Below, piece after piece: positions 10,794-23,025 of a DNA stretch of 64,000 nt. The stretch's first letter is position 1, and each line of letters opens with the position of its first letter. The position numbers and the translations under genes are program-made. Below the pieces are notes generated by a model. It saw nothing but the letters and a program-made list of their open reading frames with translations. It was not told where the DNA came from and did no database searches. This DNA is from Sambucus nigra (Eukaryota; Streptophyta; Magnoliopsida; Dipsacales; Adoxaceae): contig OX422211.1 in the NCBI GenBank assembly GCA_949130495.1, positions 334,584,504 to 334,648,503 on the forward strand, written 5' to 3'.

Positions 10794-13243
10794 AAAATAT
10801 CATCTAACTGAATATAATAAATAGGAATAATCGTCCAAATCGAATAAAAATCCAAACCAACAATAATAAATCCAACTGAAATGGAAATGTTGAAATAAAT
10901 AAGTACAACATTCCTCAGACATAAATAAACTGATAATGGGCGACACATGCCCTAATGTGTTAGATTTTCGCACATTATATTTTCGTAATTTAAAGATGTC
11001 GTAAAGAAAATATAAAACACGCGTTAGATGTGGTAATTCCGTAATTTCACACATTAGCAAGTAATTTAAAGATGTTGTAAAGGAAATATAAAACACATGT
11101 TAGATTTTCGCACACTCACTTGAGATTCTCACCCCTCGACTAATGTGCATGCCTAACGTACTGCTAGACTTCTATAGACATAATTATCGTCTAACTAGCT
11201 TGTAGTTATAAATTATCTTTCTATCATTCGTAGAAATATTCCGAAATCCCCCTGTACCATTACTATGCATTGTTCTTATATATACTAACCCGAGTATAAT
11301 TTCCACAAAAGATGTTTAAGGGTTCACATCCTTAAATTATATAATAATTCGTCATCTTCTTTATCTACAAATATCACATAGTAGATAATATTACAAGCAT
11401 ATACATAACTATCACAATATTATATATATGCTAAAATAGCACCCCTAGACTTAGCTGCGATGCATGCATACTTTGCTATCAAGTCCCGATACATCTCGTA
11501 CTAAGTAAGGACTAATGATTCGGAATCACTCACGAACCATCAAAATGAAAATCACACGTATTGGAGGAGAGAATGGTTCCAAACCTATGGGCTACACACA
11601 TACCTACGCGTCAATATGATCGCCATCACTATCATTCTCACAGATTGCCCGTACCTAGGTTCCATGTTCGGAGGTACCAAATCTAAAAGCCCCACAATTG
11701 GAGTCATGAGGATAAGACTGTCCCCTTTCCCACATAACCTCCCGCGATACGAAGAAACGTAGGTATGTTATACACATAGTAAATTAATCATGTAGGCATT
11801 CACACAACCTATTCCAATTAGTAGTTGTACACAACCTATATACATATTCGTATGCGGTATACCTCTCACCACAATTTTGATATTATTTAATTATGATTTT
11901 TCTCTCTATCGTACCTTATGTAAAGAGATTCATAATCCCAAGTATCTTTTTAGAGTATCTAATCCCACTTTTATTCTACTAATGTATCATAAGGAGTCGC
12001 AAAATAACTGAAGAACAAATTTGCCAAAAAATGAACCGATCCTATCTTGAATGATCGATTCTATCCGGCCTTTACATAAATCTGCAGAAAGATGGACCGG
12101 TCCGAATTTGCAGAAAAACGAACCGATCCGGTCGACTTCTGTCTCCTAAAACTCCATCTTCCCACCATTAACGATACTAAAACCTCTACAAAATCGTCCT
12201 AAACACCAATCCAACAATTCTAATCGATGTCCTGATATATTTATATGTTTTCTAACAATATAGGATGATTAAATCATGCATAACTTTTAGTAAATTTCGA
12301 GATCCCCAAATTAATTCATTAAACCCCAGTTCTTCAAATTCATAAAGAATACCAAAAATTTCAGATTCGTTCATCATAATGAATTCTCAATTCGTGATTT
12401 CTAATCTACATACATGAAGAGTTCAACCTAGTTATCTCCGAATTCTAATTAGTTACTCTAACTCTCCAATTTCATCAAATAAATACCATATTCATATTCA
12501 AATTTAACCTACACTAACATGGGTTCCATTATTGCTCTAAATTAAGAAAGTTTAAAAATTTTGATCGAAAGTGAAGGTCTAATCCATTGGTGTAGTTGGG
12601 ATGGTTGTGTTCCATGTTCCTAGATCTATGCGGTGGTGGTCTCGGTGGTGCAAGATGGTTGTTCTTGGATTTAGGCTCCTAGAATTGGCTCTCCCTCTTC
12701 CTTTGTAACATTTCCTTGGATTTTGAGGATGATAACCCTAATCTCCCTTACGTAACCGACATAATACCTTTCTTAATTTCGTAGGTAATTAATGCCCAAA
12801 AATTAAAATTACCAAAACACCCTCGAGGTATACCAGTTAGGTCTAAAATTTCCCCCGGACCCAAACTAAACCCCCAGGAGGACTTTTCCGACTTTCTCGA
12901 CCCTTCCGAACTCAATGGCGCATTCTAAATGACCATTAAAATTACCGATAAATAATTTACTTCTATTACATTAATTTATTCCCGACACGACTGACACACG
13001 CATCCCAACTTAATTACTAAAACTGTCATATTTCTCACTCGCATAAATTTATATCACTTCATAATCATATTCACAATTATATGTTACTTTATTCACTTAG
13101 TAATATTCAATAAAGTTCTCACTTAAAAATACTAACTCTTATCTCGCTAGTTACTATTTATTTTAATCCAGATTAATTATCAACTAATTCCCCATATTTA
13201 ATTTAATTAATCCAATATGTAAAAATCATAAAAATACGGGTTG

Positions 13244-14869
13244 TTACATACTTCCATCTTGCAACGTAATTTTGTCCCAAAATTTGAAAAAATATAGTAT
13301 GCCTGGTAAAAATAATTCTTCATATTTCTCGTGCATCTCATGCTCATGCTCCCAAGTAGACTGATTGATGTTATGTCTCTCCCAATGAATGCGCACAAGT
13401 GGCACTACCTTAAACCTCAATCTCGTGTCGCTATGGTCTAGGATAGCCACCGGTATTTCCTCATATGAATCATCAGGCTGTAAATCAAATTGTTATAGTG
13501 TAATGTGTGTGTGATATTACTCATCCCAAATATATTGTCTAAGTGAAGAAATATGTAATATGTCATGTATACGATGGAAGTGCTCTGAAAATCCCAATCT
13601 GTATGCAACCGGTCCAATTCTCTCGATAATGGGAAATGGCCCCACATACCTCGGTGCCAACTTCCCCTTCTTCCTAAATCTCATTATCCCCTTCATCAGA
13701 GATACTCGTAGAATATACTGATCCCCCACAACGAACTCCCAAAAGAACTCCTTGGCATCGTCGTAACTTGTATGCCTGTCCTGAGCTAATACTATACGAA
13801 TCCGAATCATCTAAATCCTGGTTGTCGTGTCTGGTATTAACTCCGACCCTAGTATCTTGTTATCCCCCACCTCTAACCAACGCAGAGGAGAATGACAAGG
13901 TATACCATACAATGCCTCGAATGGGGCCATGCCAATTGTGAACTGATATGAGTTATTATAAGTTAACTCCACCAGTGGAAGGTACTGCTCCCAACCTCCC
14001 CTAAAATCAAGGACACATATGCAACATATCCTCCATCATCTGATTAGTGTGCTCAGTCTTTCCATCAGTCTGCGAGTGGTAAGCTTTACTCAATCGTAAC
14101 TGGGTGCTCATAGCCTCTTGAAAGATCTCCCAAAAGAGAGACACACAAATCTTATCCCGGTCTGACATAATATCAAGGGGCACTCCATGTAATTTTACAA
14201 TGTCAGTGATGAATATTTAGGCATACTGACCTATCGTATAATCCATCCGTACTGGAAAAAAGTGGGGTGCCTTTGTCAATCGATCCACAATCACCCATAT
14301 GAAATTATGACCCCTCTGAGAAGTAGGCAACTCTGTGATAAAATCTATGGAAATTCTCTCCCATTTCCATATCCGGATCTCCAATGGCTGAAGAAGCCCT
14401 CCCAGTTTCTGATGGTCCAACTTGACTAAAAGATAAATGACACACTTTGAGATGAACTCAGCAATATCTCTCTTCATTCCACTCCACCAATACTACCACC
14501 TCATATCCTGGTACATTTTCTCCCCGTTGGGATGTATCACAAATTGAGATCCACGCGACTTTATCATCACCAAATGTTGCAAATCCTCCCCCTCTGGAAT
14601 AACTAGACGTCCATTGAAGTGCAAGCCTCCCTCAGAACTAACTAAATAAGACTCTACTCCCTCTGCCAGAAGGTGTCTAATACTATCTAGAAAAAATGGA
14701 TCCGCTGCCTAGGCCTGTACAACCCTTGTCACAATCTGCGGTGTAACTATCATAATACACATGAATGATCGGGCCACTGCATCCTGATGTCACAACTCCT
14801 TCCAATTCTCTTTCCACACCTCGGCCACCTCACCTACTGGCCTACGGCTCAACGTATCAACAACTACGT
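13244..14869 (-). pseudogene. Integrase with C-terminal chromodomain-like module (element 2)
   Basis: Would insert the element's cDNA into chromatin. From right to left: zinc-finger remnants, then the catalytic core with SIDFITELP, FIWVIVDRLTKAPHFFPVR, LHGVPLDIMSDRDK and TDGKTEHTNQ, so the D, D and E residues all appear to survive. There follow GPFPIIERIGPVAYRL and LHISSLR, the GPY/F region. The extreme C-terminus (VVPLVRIHWERHNINQSTWE, then HEKYEELF) is the chromodomain-like module of chromoviruses; its stop lies at the LTR edge. A stop near 14220 and several frameshifts make it non-functional. Confidence 0.82.
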
Positions 14870-16361
14870 TAGCCTTCCCCGGGTGGTACTGGATCTCAAA
14901 CTAGTAGTCCTTCATAAATTCAATCCACCTGTGCTAGCTCATATTCAACTCTCTCTGAGTGAATAAGTATTGCAGTGACTTATAATCTATGAATAGGCAA
15001 AATTTATCTCAAAAGAGATAATGTCCCCAAATTCGAAGTGCAAACACGACTGCTACTAACTCCAACTCGTGGGTGGGGTAATTCTTCTCGTGATACTTAA
15101 GCTTGCAGGAAGCATAAACTATAGCCTGATCTTCCTACTGTAGTACTCCACCAAGACCTTGTAATGATGCATCAGTGTAAAAAAGGTACTCCACTCCTTC
15201 CCTGGACAGCACTAGTATGGGTGCTGAAGTCAGCTTGTCCTTCAGCTCATCAAACGCTAACTGATATGCATCATCCCAAATATACATTAATCCCTAAGAA
15301 ACTTCAGCACCCATATCAGTTAGCCTTAAGATATCAGCACTAGTATGGAGCCACATTCTTTGATAATTATCGAATGAACCGTAAATAATAACCGAAAAAC
15401 CCTAAGAAACTTCGCACCTCCGTCGATGTCGTGGGCAGTCCCCACTCCCTCACCGCTAGCACTTTGCTGGGATCCACTAATATCCCTCTCTCGGATGTAA
15501 TATGCCCCAAAAATTGTACCTCTCACAACCATAACCCACATTTCTCAAACTTAGAATACAACTCATTCTCCCGTAAAGTCTCTAAAACACTATGTAGATG
15601 CTTGGCATGTTCCTCCTTAGTTAGTGAATAAATTCGGATGTCATCTATGAAGACAATGACAAACTAATCGTAGAACTCTCTGACTACCCTATTCATCAAG
15701 TCCGTAAATATTATCGACGCATTGGTTAGCCTAAACGGCATAACTCCAAACTCGTAGGATCCATATCTCGTCAGAAAGGCAGTCTTAGACACGTCCTGCT
15801 CCCTGATACGTACCTGATGGTATCCTGATCTTAAATCAATCTTCAAGAAGAATTCTTCTCCTATCAAATGGTTGAATAAGTTATCGATTCGAGGTAGTGG
15901 ATACTTATTCCGTATCATGACTTTATTCAACTCCCGATAATCCACAAATAATCGTAAGGATCCATCCCTCTTCTTCACTAACAAAAGTGGGCCCCCCAAG
16001 GTGAGGTACTCCTCCAGATGAAACCCCGTCCCAATATATGCTCAATCTGATCACGTAGATCCCTCATTTCCATAGGATCCACACGGTATGGCGCACGAGC
16101 TATCGACCGAGTGCCCAGTGCTAAATCAATCACGAACTCTATCTCTTTACTTTGCGGTAGTCCAGGTATATCCTTAAATACATCGGCGTACTCACGAACA
16201 ATCGGAATTGAATCAAGGGAAATCATAACTCCCGTAGAGGTCGCCTCCTCTACATAAAATAAGTGAGTAGACGATCCTCCTTCGGGGTGAGTGGTCAGCG
16301 CATGACATGTGTGTTCGTGTAAGGACACAATCTTTGTTTTCATTTCACCGCGATAATACAA
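14870..16361 (-). pseudogene. Reverse transcriptase and RNase H (element 2)
   Basis: The right end holds the protease-RT linker (ALTTHPEGGSSTHLFYVEE, SIPIVREYADVF), then the RT start ([14 protein letters not shown]). A frameshift near 15980-16000 leads to [31 protein letters not shown] and, after a stop at 15664, [13 protein letters not shown], an intact FIDD catalytic box. RNase H follows near 14950-15220: [46 protein letters not shown]. Stops and frameshifts disable it. It is very similar in motif order to the plus-strand element at 39180-43069, pointing to the same Tekay-type family. Confidence 0.83.
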
Positions 16362-17309
16362 AAACCTAAATTACAACTACACTTGCGATACAAGTATAAC
16401 GGTAAGTTGGGTATAAAAAATCCACAGAGACGAGTTGCTAGAATTTAATTGATTTAAAATTCCAGAAATAAAAGTGTAAAAGGTTGATTACAAACTAAAA
16501 AGGAAAAGATGCATAAAAGGTAAATATTAATCTAGGTGCGTGTATTGAAACTAGATTAACAAGGCGAGTAAAAACTATATGTTGCGTTGAATATCCCTCA
16601 CCCGAGTTAATTAGTATAAAATGGATACATGGGTCCACGAGTTGTTAAAAATGTGTCTCGTTTCAACAGTTAATTAAAGTAAGGGTTGTCATGCACCTAA
16701 ATACGCATAAAAGCCTAATACAATTTTGGCGTCAATAAATACCCCAAAAACTATGCACGCAAGGTCGTAAGCACGGAACATACATGATATGCACCCTCAA
16801 ATCTCCTAGGCATAATAACTAGGACAACTCACCCGAAATAGACCCGTAAACACCATCACCAAAGCAAAGCAACACGTCAACCCGAGTCAGTTCCATTCAA
16901 ACACAACCTAGACTAACTTAGCTAGAAAGCATGATAAAAACGCGATAAATGAAAGCTGTAAATAAATGCAATAAATCTACACAAGAAAGCAACTAAATCA
17001 AAATATGTAAACCTAATTACAAAGCATGTCAATTAACTACAAAGCAAAAATTAAGTAAATAAACACTATATTAATGGAGAGGGTAATGAATAGTGCAACA
17101 TACAAGCCCAATTGTGTGTCAATCCAAAGAGAAATGAAGAAGAAGTCTCCAAAAACCCTCAAACCCTAAGCTACTCTAACCTAAAAACGAATTATATCTA
17201 AGTATATATGATATTTACAACAAAATTGGTATTTATAGTAAGTGGAAAGAAAAGAGAAAAGAAAAGAAAAGCCAAAATATCAGCTGAAAACTGAGCATCG
17301 ATCGATCGG
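16362..17309. other. Unclassified non-coding repeat between element 2 and the satellite
   Basis: No coding sequence. Phrases such as GTAAGTTGGGTATAAAA and ATCCACAGAGACGAGTTGCT look like a dispersed plant repeat, but I cannot name it. A minus-strand TATA-like box (CTATAAATA) lies at 17230-17238, and a GA-rich GAAAAGAAAAGAAAAG stretch at 17247-17272. A GATCGATCGATC-type palindrome sits at about 17296-17310, just at the start of the satellite array. Confidence 0.4.
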
Positions 17310-20148
17310 GGAGAAAGTGAAAAACTGCCACAAAACGTCCTCGTAATAGGCTAAACACCTCGCACAAAAAACCAGTGCAACTCATAGCAAAAGACTTAAT
17401 AGTCATGGGACTACCGGTTTTAGAATATGAAAAAAATTTCAACTAAGTTAGATTTAAGCTAAATAATGCCTTTGAAGGGTGAGAACACAAAACAACCACA
17501 AAACGGCACCATCAGAGACACGAGCACCTCACACGAGACCATTGTAGCTCGTAAAAACTTATGGCATAGTCACGGGACTCCCAATTTGAGAATATGATGA
17601 AAATATTCTTATAGGTAGACTTAGGCTTAAGAACATATCCTTAAAGGGTGAAAATGCAAAAAAACGACATGTCACACGGGGCCAATGTAACACGTAGGAA
17701 GTGATCGCATAGTCGTGGGACTCTATGTTTGAACATCACTATAATTTGCATATAGTTATACTAAGGTTTAAAAGAAATCCATTAAAAGGTAAAAATGCAA
17801 GCTAAAAACCAAATGGATTAGTACGAGGCACAAAAATCTCGCACATGACTAATGTACCTCGTAGTCACAGGACCCCTGATTTAAGGATATGACAAAAATT
17901 CACAAGGAGTTAGACATAGGCTTAGAAACATGCCGTTAAAGAGCAAAATTGCAAAATAACCTAGAAATGACACCATTTAAGGCATAAACACCTCACATGG
18001 GCCAAACGTTACTTATAGGAATGGACCACCTAGTAACAGGACTCCTGATTTTAGAATATGCTGAAAAGTGGAAAATAGTTAGACTTAGTCTTAAAACCAT
18101 ACCATTAAAGGGAAAAAATGAAAAACATCAACCAAACATCCCCGTAAAAGGCACGAAAGCCTTGCACATGACTAATGTAGCTCATAAGAAGTAATTGCGT
18201 TGTCACGAAATTATCAGTTTGAGAATAGGACTATAATTTAAAAATAGTTGGACTTAGACTTAAAAAAATGCCCCTAAAGGGAAAAACTAAAAAATATCCA
18301 CCAAATGACCACTTAAGAGGCACGAACACCTCACACGGGACCAATGTAACTCGTAGTAATATACTAAATAGACACTGGAATCCTAGTTTCAGAATAGGAT
18401 AAAAAAATTCAAATAGTTAGACTTAAGCTTAAAAAAAATTTAAATGGCAAAAATGCAAAACAACCACCAAACGACCCCCGTTAAAGGCATAAGCACCTCG
18501 ATGAATGTAACTCATGGAAACTGACTGCATCTTTACAGGAATCTTGGTTTGATAATATGATGGAAATATGCATATAGGTAGACTTATACTTAAAAACATG
18601 CCATTAAAGGGCAAAAGTGAAAAAAACCACCCAATGACTCTATAAAAGGAACGAACATGTCGCAAGGGACCAATGTAACTTGTAAGAACTGATCACATAG
18701 TCATGAGACTCCCAATTTTGGAACATGGTTATAATTTAAATATAATTGCACCTGGGCTTAAAAATATGCCCTTAAGGGGAATGATGTAAAACAACCACCA
18801 AATATTGTCCTAAGAGGCACACACACCTCACATGGGACCAATGTAACCCGTAGCAACTAATTGCATAGTCAAGGAACTCTTAGCTTCAGAATGTGGTGAA
18901 AATATTCAAATGGTCAGGCTTAGTCTTAAAAACATGCCGTTAAAGGGAAAAAAGAAAAACAACCACGAAACGCCTGTGTAAAAGTTAGGAACACCTCGCA
19001 CAGGACCAATGTAACATGTTGGAACTAACCGTGTAGTGTTGGGACTCTCGAATTGAGAATATGATGATAATTTGAAAACTATTAGACTTAGGATTAAATA
19101 TATGCCATTGAAATGATGAAAGAAAAACAAACACCAAACGACCACATAAAAGGTATGAACACCTCTCACAGGATCAATGTAACTTGTAACAACTCACCGC
19201 ATAGTCATGGGACTATTTGAGCATATGAAAAAAAATTACAAGTGGTTTGACTTAAGCTTAAAAACATGCCATTAAAGTGCAAAAGTACAAAACAACCACC
19301 AAAAGGCCATGTCAGAGGAATGAACACCTTGCACTGGATCAATGTAACTCGTAGGAACTGATCGCATAGTTATGGGATTTCGAGTTGGAGAATATGAGGA
19401 AGATTTTCATATAGTGAGAGTTAGGCTTATAAACATGTCGTTAAAGGGGAAAACACAAAACAGTCACCAAACGGCCCATAAAATGTACGGACACCTAGCA
19501 TGGGATCAATACAACTTGTAGGAACTGACCCCATAATCACGGGACTATAAGTTTAAGAATATGACTATAATTTGCATATAATTGGACTTTGTCTTGAAAA
19601 CATGTCGATAACGGAAATTTTTTCAAAACAACCACAAATGGCCTCGTAAATGGAACAAATACCTTGCAATGAACCAATGTAATCCTCTCGGTTTGATAAT
19701 ATGATGAACAATTTCATATAGTTAGCCTTAAGCATAAAATGCCTTTAAAGGGTGAAAACGTAACACAACCGCCAAATGGCCCCATTATAGGCACGAACAC
19801 CTTTAATGGGACCAATGTAACTCATAGGAACTGACCGTGTAGTCACAAAATTCATGATTTGAGAATATGATGAAAATATACAAAGTCTTAGAATTAGGCT
19901 TAAAAATATGTCGTTAAAGGTAGAAAATGTAAAACAACCATCAAACGGCTCCGTAAGAGGCACCGACTCCTCGCATATGGCCAATGTAACTCGTAGGAAC
20001 TGATCGCGTAGTCACGAGACTCTCGGTTTTAAAATATTTTTATAATTTTCAAATATTTAACTTTAGGCTTAAAAATAGGTCGTTTAAGGGTGAAAATGAA
20101 AAACAACCACCAAATAGCCTCGTAAAAGGCATGGACACCTCAAACGGG
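17310..20148. repeat. Satellite array, ~169-bp monomer, about 17 copies
   Basis: A landmark of the form GCCATTAAAGGGCAAAA, followed by AAAACAACCACCAAACGGCC, recurs at about 17470, 17640, 17779, 17932, 18100, 18269, 18438, 18600, 18768, 18938, 19106, 19268, 19437, 19606, 19741, 19912 and 20082. Most spacings are 162-171 bp, a few 135-153 bp. Each unit also carries a CACCTCGCACGGGACCAATG phrase, then GTAACTCGTAGGAACTGA and GTCACGGGACTCCC. Copies differ by many substitutions, so the array is old or only weakly homogenised. All units are in the same direction. Small ORFs within it are chance. Confidence 0.92.
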
Positions 20149-21935
20149 TAGTTCAAGTGAGTGATGAGATATTGATAATTATTTTAGATTTGTTCTATAT
20201 ATGATTCTATTGAGTTTGTTAGTTGGGATTGTTCTTATCATATTAGTATCTTACTGGTTCGATCTTAGACACTTTGTTCCTCATAGATTTTATGTCTCTT
20301 ATGATATTTTGGTGGTTTTATTGACGAGTGTAGGTAATATACCTTGTTCATTATATCTTGTGAACTTATATGAATTGGCATATCTCCTTTTGGAATCATA
20401 TTTTTCTTGATTAGTGGAAACATATGGTTATTGTCAATGTGTCTCAGTTATTTCACATGTTCCATGCTCACATGTCTGTATCACGTGATTTCATGATATC
20501 CTATTGCAATACTCCTTTTCTTATTATACTTCACATTCTTAATGTCATTCTCTTTCTTACAGATGGGCTAATAAGAAGTAATGTTTGCCATAATGAGATG
20601 TCATGTTCCCTATTGAGATGTTATTTGACCGTTGTTTCTTTATCAATTTACTTATTGATTATTTTTATCATGTTGATCTTGTGTGAATTTAACCTTGACA
20701 TAATTTGTCACATGGTTAATGAGGATTATAGTGTTTTGCGTATCTCTATATCCATTGATTATCCTTTGTTGAGATCTTATTGTATTTTATTATTTGGCAT
20801 TTACGTTTTGGATAGTCATACCTTATTATTTGGCATTTAATGCTTGAATATTTGGTTGTTTTGGTGGATGGGTGATTTATCTTTAATCTTTGTTCGTCAA
20901 TGAATTATCTTAGTTATTATGGTTCAATATGTTGGATTTATTGATTTTTATCCATAATTGGTCTACTCTATATATGTATCATATTTTTACGATTACATTG
21001 GTATATAGATGTTTGATACATAATCTCATTCTAGCTAAATTGTTTGTATATCACATATCTGAATTCTTTGCTTATTGATTGATATATTTCATCTACCAGT
21101 TCGGGTTTTGAGATTCATATTGTGAAACACATGTTTAGATGGTCATTTTTTTATTACCATAACATATATACGATTGTTCACATACTTTACTAAGTTTTTG
21201 TTTGCTAGTTTCTCTTGCTATTGCGACTTCGATTGTTGTCATGCTATACTCATTATCTATGATATATATTCTTTTTGAATTTTTCGTGTTAAAAAAGAGA
21301 GGAAACTTTAATCCTTGACCTAAATGGGGAGAAAACTTTATTTTCGTTGTTTGTCCATTATGTCAAAAAGGGGTAGTGGATTTTTCCTTTCACTTATTAA
21401 GGGGGAGAAAGTTGTTTCTCACTTCATTAAAGAGATAATGGAATCTCTATAATAGGGGTACTTGTTTCTTATCTTTTGGATTTGTTATGTATGGAGAGCA
21501 TCTCCGTTACACTGTGTTATTCACATGATGCATCATTTTAGTATCTTGACATCTTGATATTAGATTTTGTTGTTTGACATTGACTTGTTATTTGTCTTTG
21601 GGATTTGCTATATCTGGGGATCGTCTTAATAACATTGTGTTATTCACATGATGTATCACTTTGGAATCTTGACACCTTGTACTAGATGTTATTATTCCAT
21701 ATGTTGCTATTTCACATTCTTACATGATTTATCACATGTCTTTATCACATCTATATATATGATACTTATTGAAGGATTCCGAAGCAGGGGAAGTTTCTTT
21801 TTGTTCATGCTATTGGTTGCGTGTCGTTTGTTCTTTCATGTGGGTTTTGGCTTAATATTGATGACGTTCTTCATATTCAACTGTTTTCTTCGCCATTAGT
21901 CTTATGGCTTGTTGTACATTACCTTCCATCTACTA
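20149..21935. other. Unclassified T-rich region with a direct repeat and purine tracts
   Basis: Strongly T-rich on the plus strand. ORFs of up to 138 codons (20424-20840) are hydrophobic by composition and show no domain. About 75 bp are repeated at roughly 21480-21556 and 21602-21680, sharing GTGTTATTCACATGATG and ATCTTGACA. Purine-rich stretches TCAAAAAGGGGTAGTGG (about 21363) and TTAAGGGGGAGAAAG (about 21398) resemble polypurine tracts of SIRE-like copia elements, hinting at a decayed 3' region. No LTR pair was found. Confidence 0.35.
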
Positions 21936-23025
21936 TGTCACACCCTGCTTTTTGGTATGAAAGAACAAGACGTACACATAAAGAAATGAATTAAAGCTAA
22001 GGCGGAATAACATAACTTTATTCATCATTTATACATTTACATAGGGTGGAACCACCGCAAGGGTGAGTTACATGTTTTTAGTACAAACGATAATATAGAT
22101 AATTGAAAAGAACCACTCCTTTCTCCCATCTGGGTCAATCTCTGCCCATACGGTCACATGTGATAACAGGTGATCGGTTTCTATCTCTAGTAGGGAATAT
22201 ATAATATCCTCTTTCTCCTGGAACATCTGGAGAAGGAAGGAATTAGCACAAATATGCTAAGCAGGTTCTACCAGTTCTATAACAAATATATAAATATAAA
22301 TGAGAGTTAGAGTGTGTATAAAATCAGTGTTTAAAATGTTGACGATAATAAGCTAATAATCCCATATCAGTTTATAAGAACATTAAAGTTTTGGAACTCA
22401 TAATTCCATACTTACTAGTCCGTTTAAGAAATAATGTTCATTACCAGTTTATTTAGAATCGTCTAAACAAAGTCCAGTAGGTTTGATAGAAGTAGTTAAT
22501 GCACCAGTAAGACCATCATATTAAGAAATCAACCCAAAACCTTTGGGGAAGGTAACCTGCTATGAACACAATTAAATTGGTACTCATACATATGTAGTGA
22601 AAATCACGACTCTTAATCATCTGAGACCAGTAGGCCAAGTAGACTTTTTTTAGGGATAACACGTCAATCTATTCCCTAGTTAATACTAATGCTTATAGTA
22701 AAAATAACACATAAGTGTGTGGGTAACTGAATCATACCACTTATTAGATGATAATTGTTAAAATTAATCCTTTATTTTTAGTTAAAATACTGATGATAAA
22801 TTCAAATGCTGATAATGGTTAACAAAATATGTAGTATGACAACATAATAACATGAACACACTAATAGTAAATAGGAGCTATCATATAGTGATATCAATAG
22901 AAAATACGCAAAGAATACTATTAAAAATGTAGGAAAACCTACTTTCTTTGTATTTAGTTGGCTTGCTATCACACTAGGATATTTTTAAGAGTTGGGGCTT
23001 GATTTTATGTATATAATGTGTGGGT

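Larger units (their letters stand above)
7931..13248 (-). repeat. 3' LTR of element 2, interrupted at 8161-10793
   Basis: Two pieces, 7931-8160 and 10794-13248, rejoin to about 2.68 kb. On the plus strand it starts TGTGACACCTCGCCC and ends ACGGGTTGTTACA. The same order of landmarks occurs uninterrupted in the copy at 23026-25975: AATTAAATACCGG near the left end, GCGACATGCCCTAA or similar further in, and CATAAAAATACGGG at the right end. Upstream on the minus strand the coding sequence ends right at the LTR. Confidence 0.8.
7931..16361 (-). mobile_element. Tekay-like chromovirus, 3' part, with split 3' LTR (element 2)
   Basis: Minus-strand Ty3/gypsy element. From right to left: protease-RT linker, RT, RNase H, integrase, chromodomain-like C-terminus, then the 3' LTR (13248 down to 7931). 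Gag, protease and the 5' LTR are missing; the similarity to coding sequence stops near 16361 at the junction with an unclassified repeat. A solo LTR of another family is inserted in its LTR (8161-10793). The related full-sized LTR at 23026-25975 confirms the LTR limits. Confidence 0.8.

Noticed and set aside
17310..20148. CRISPR-like regularly spaced repeats
   Set aside because: The whole ~169-bp unit is repeated; there are no unique spacers, and the context is a plant genome.
20201..20840. Two hydrophobic plus-strand ORFs that look like membrane proteins
   Set aside because: The region is strongly T-rich, which gives Phe, Leu, Ile and Val codons by composition; no conserved domain or gene context.
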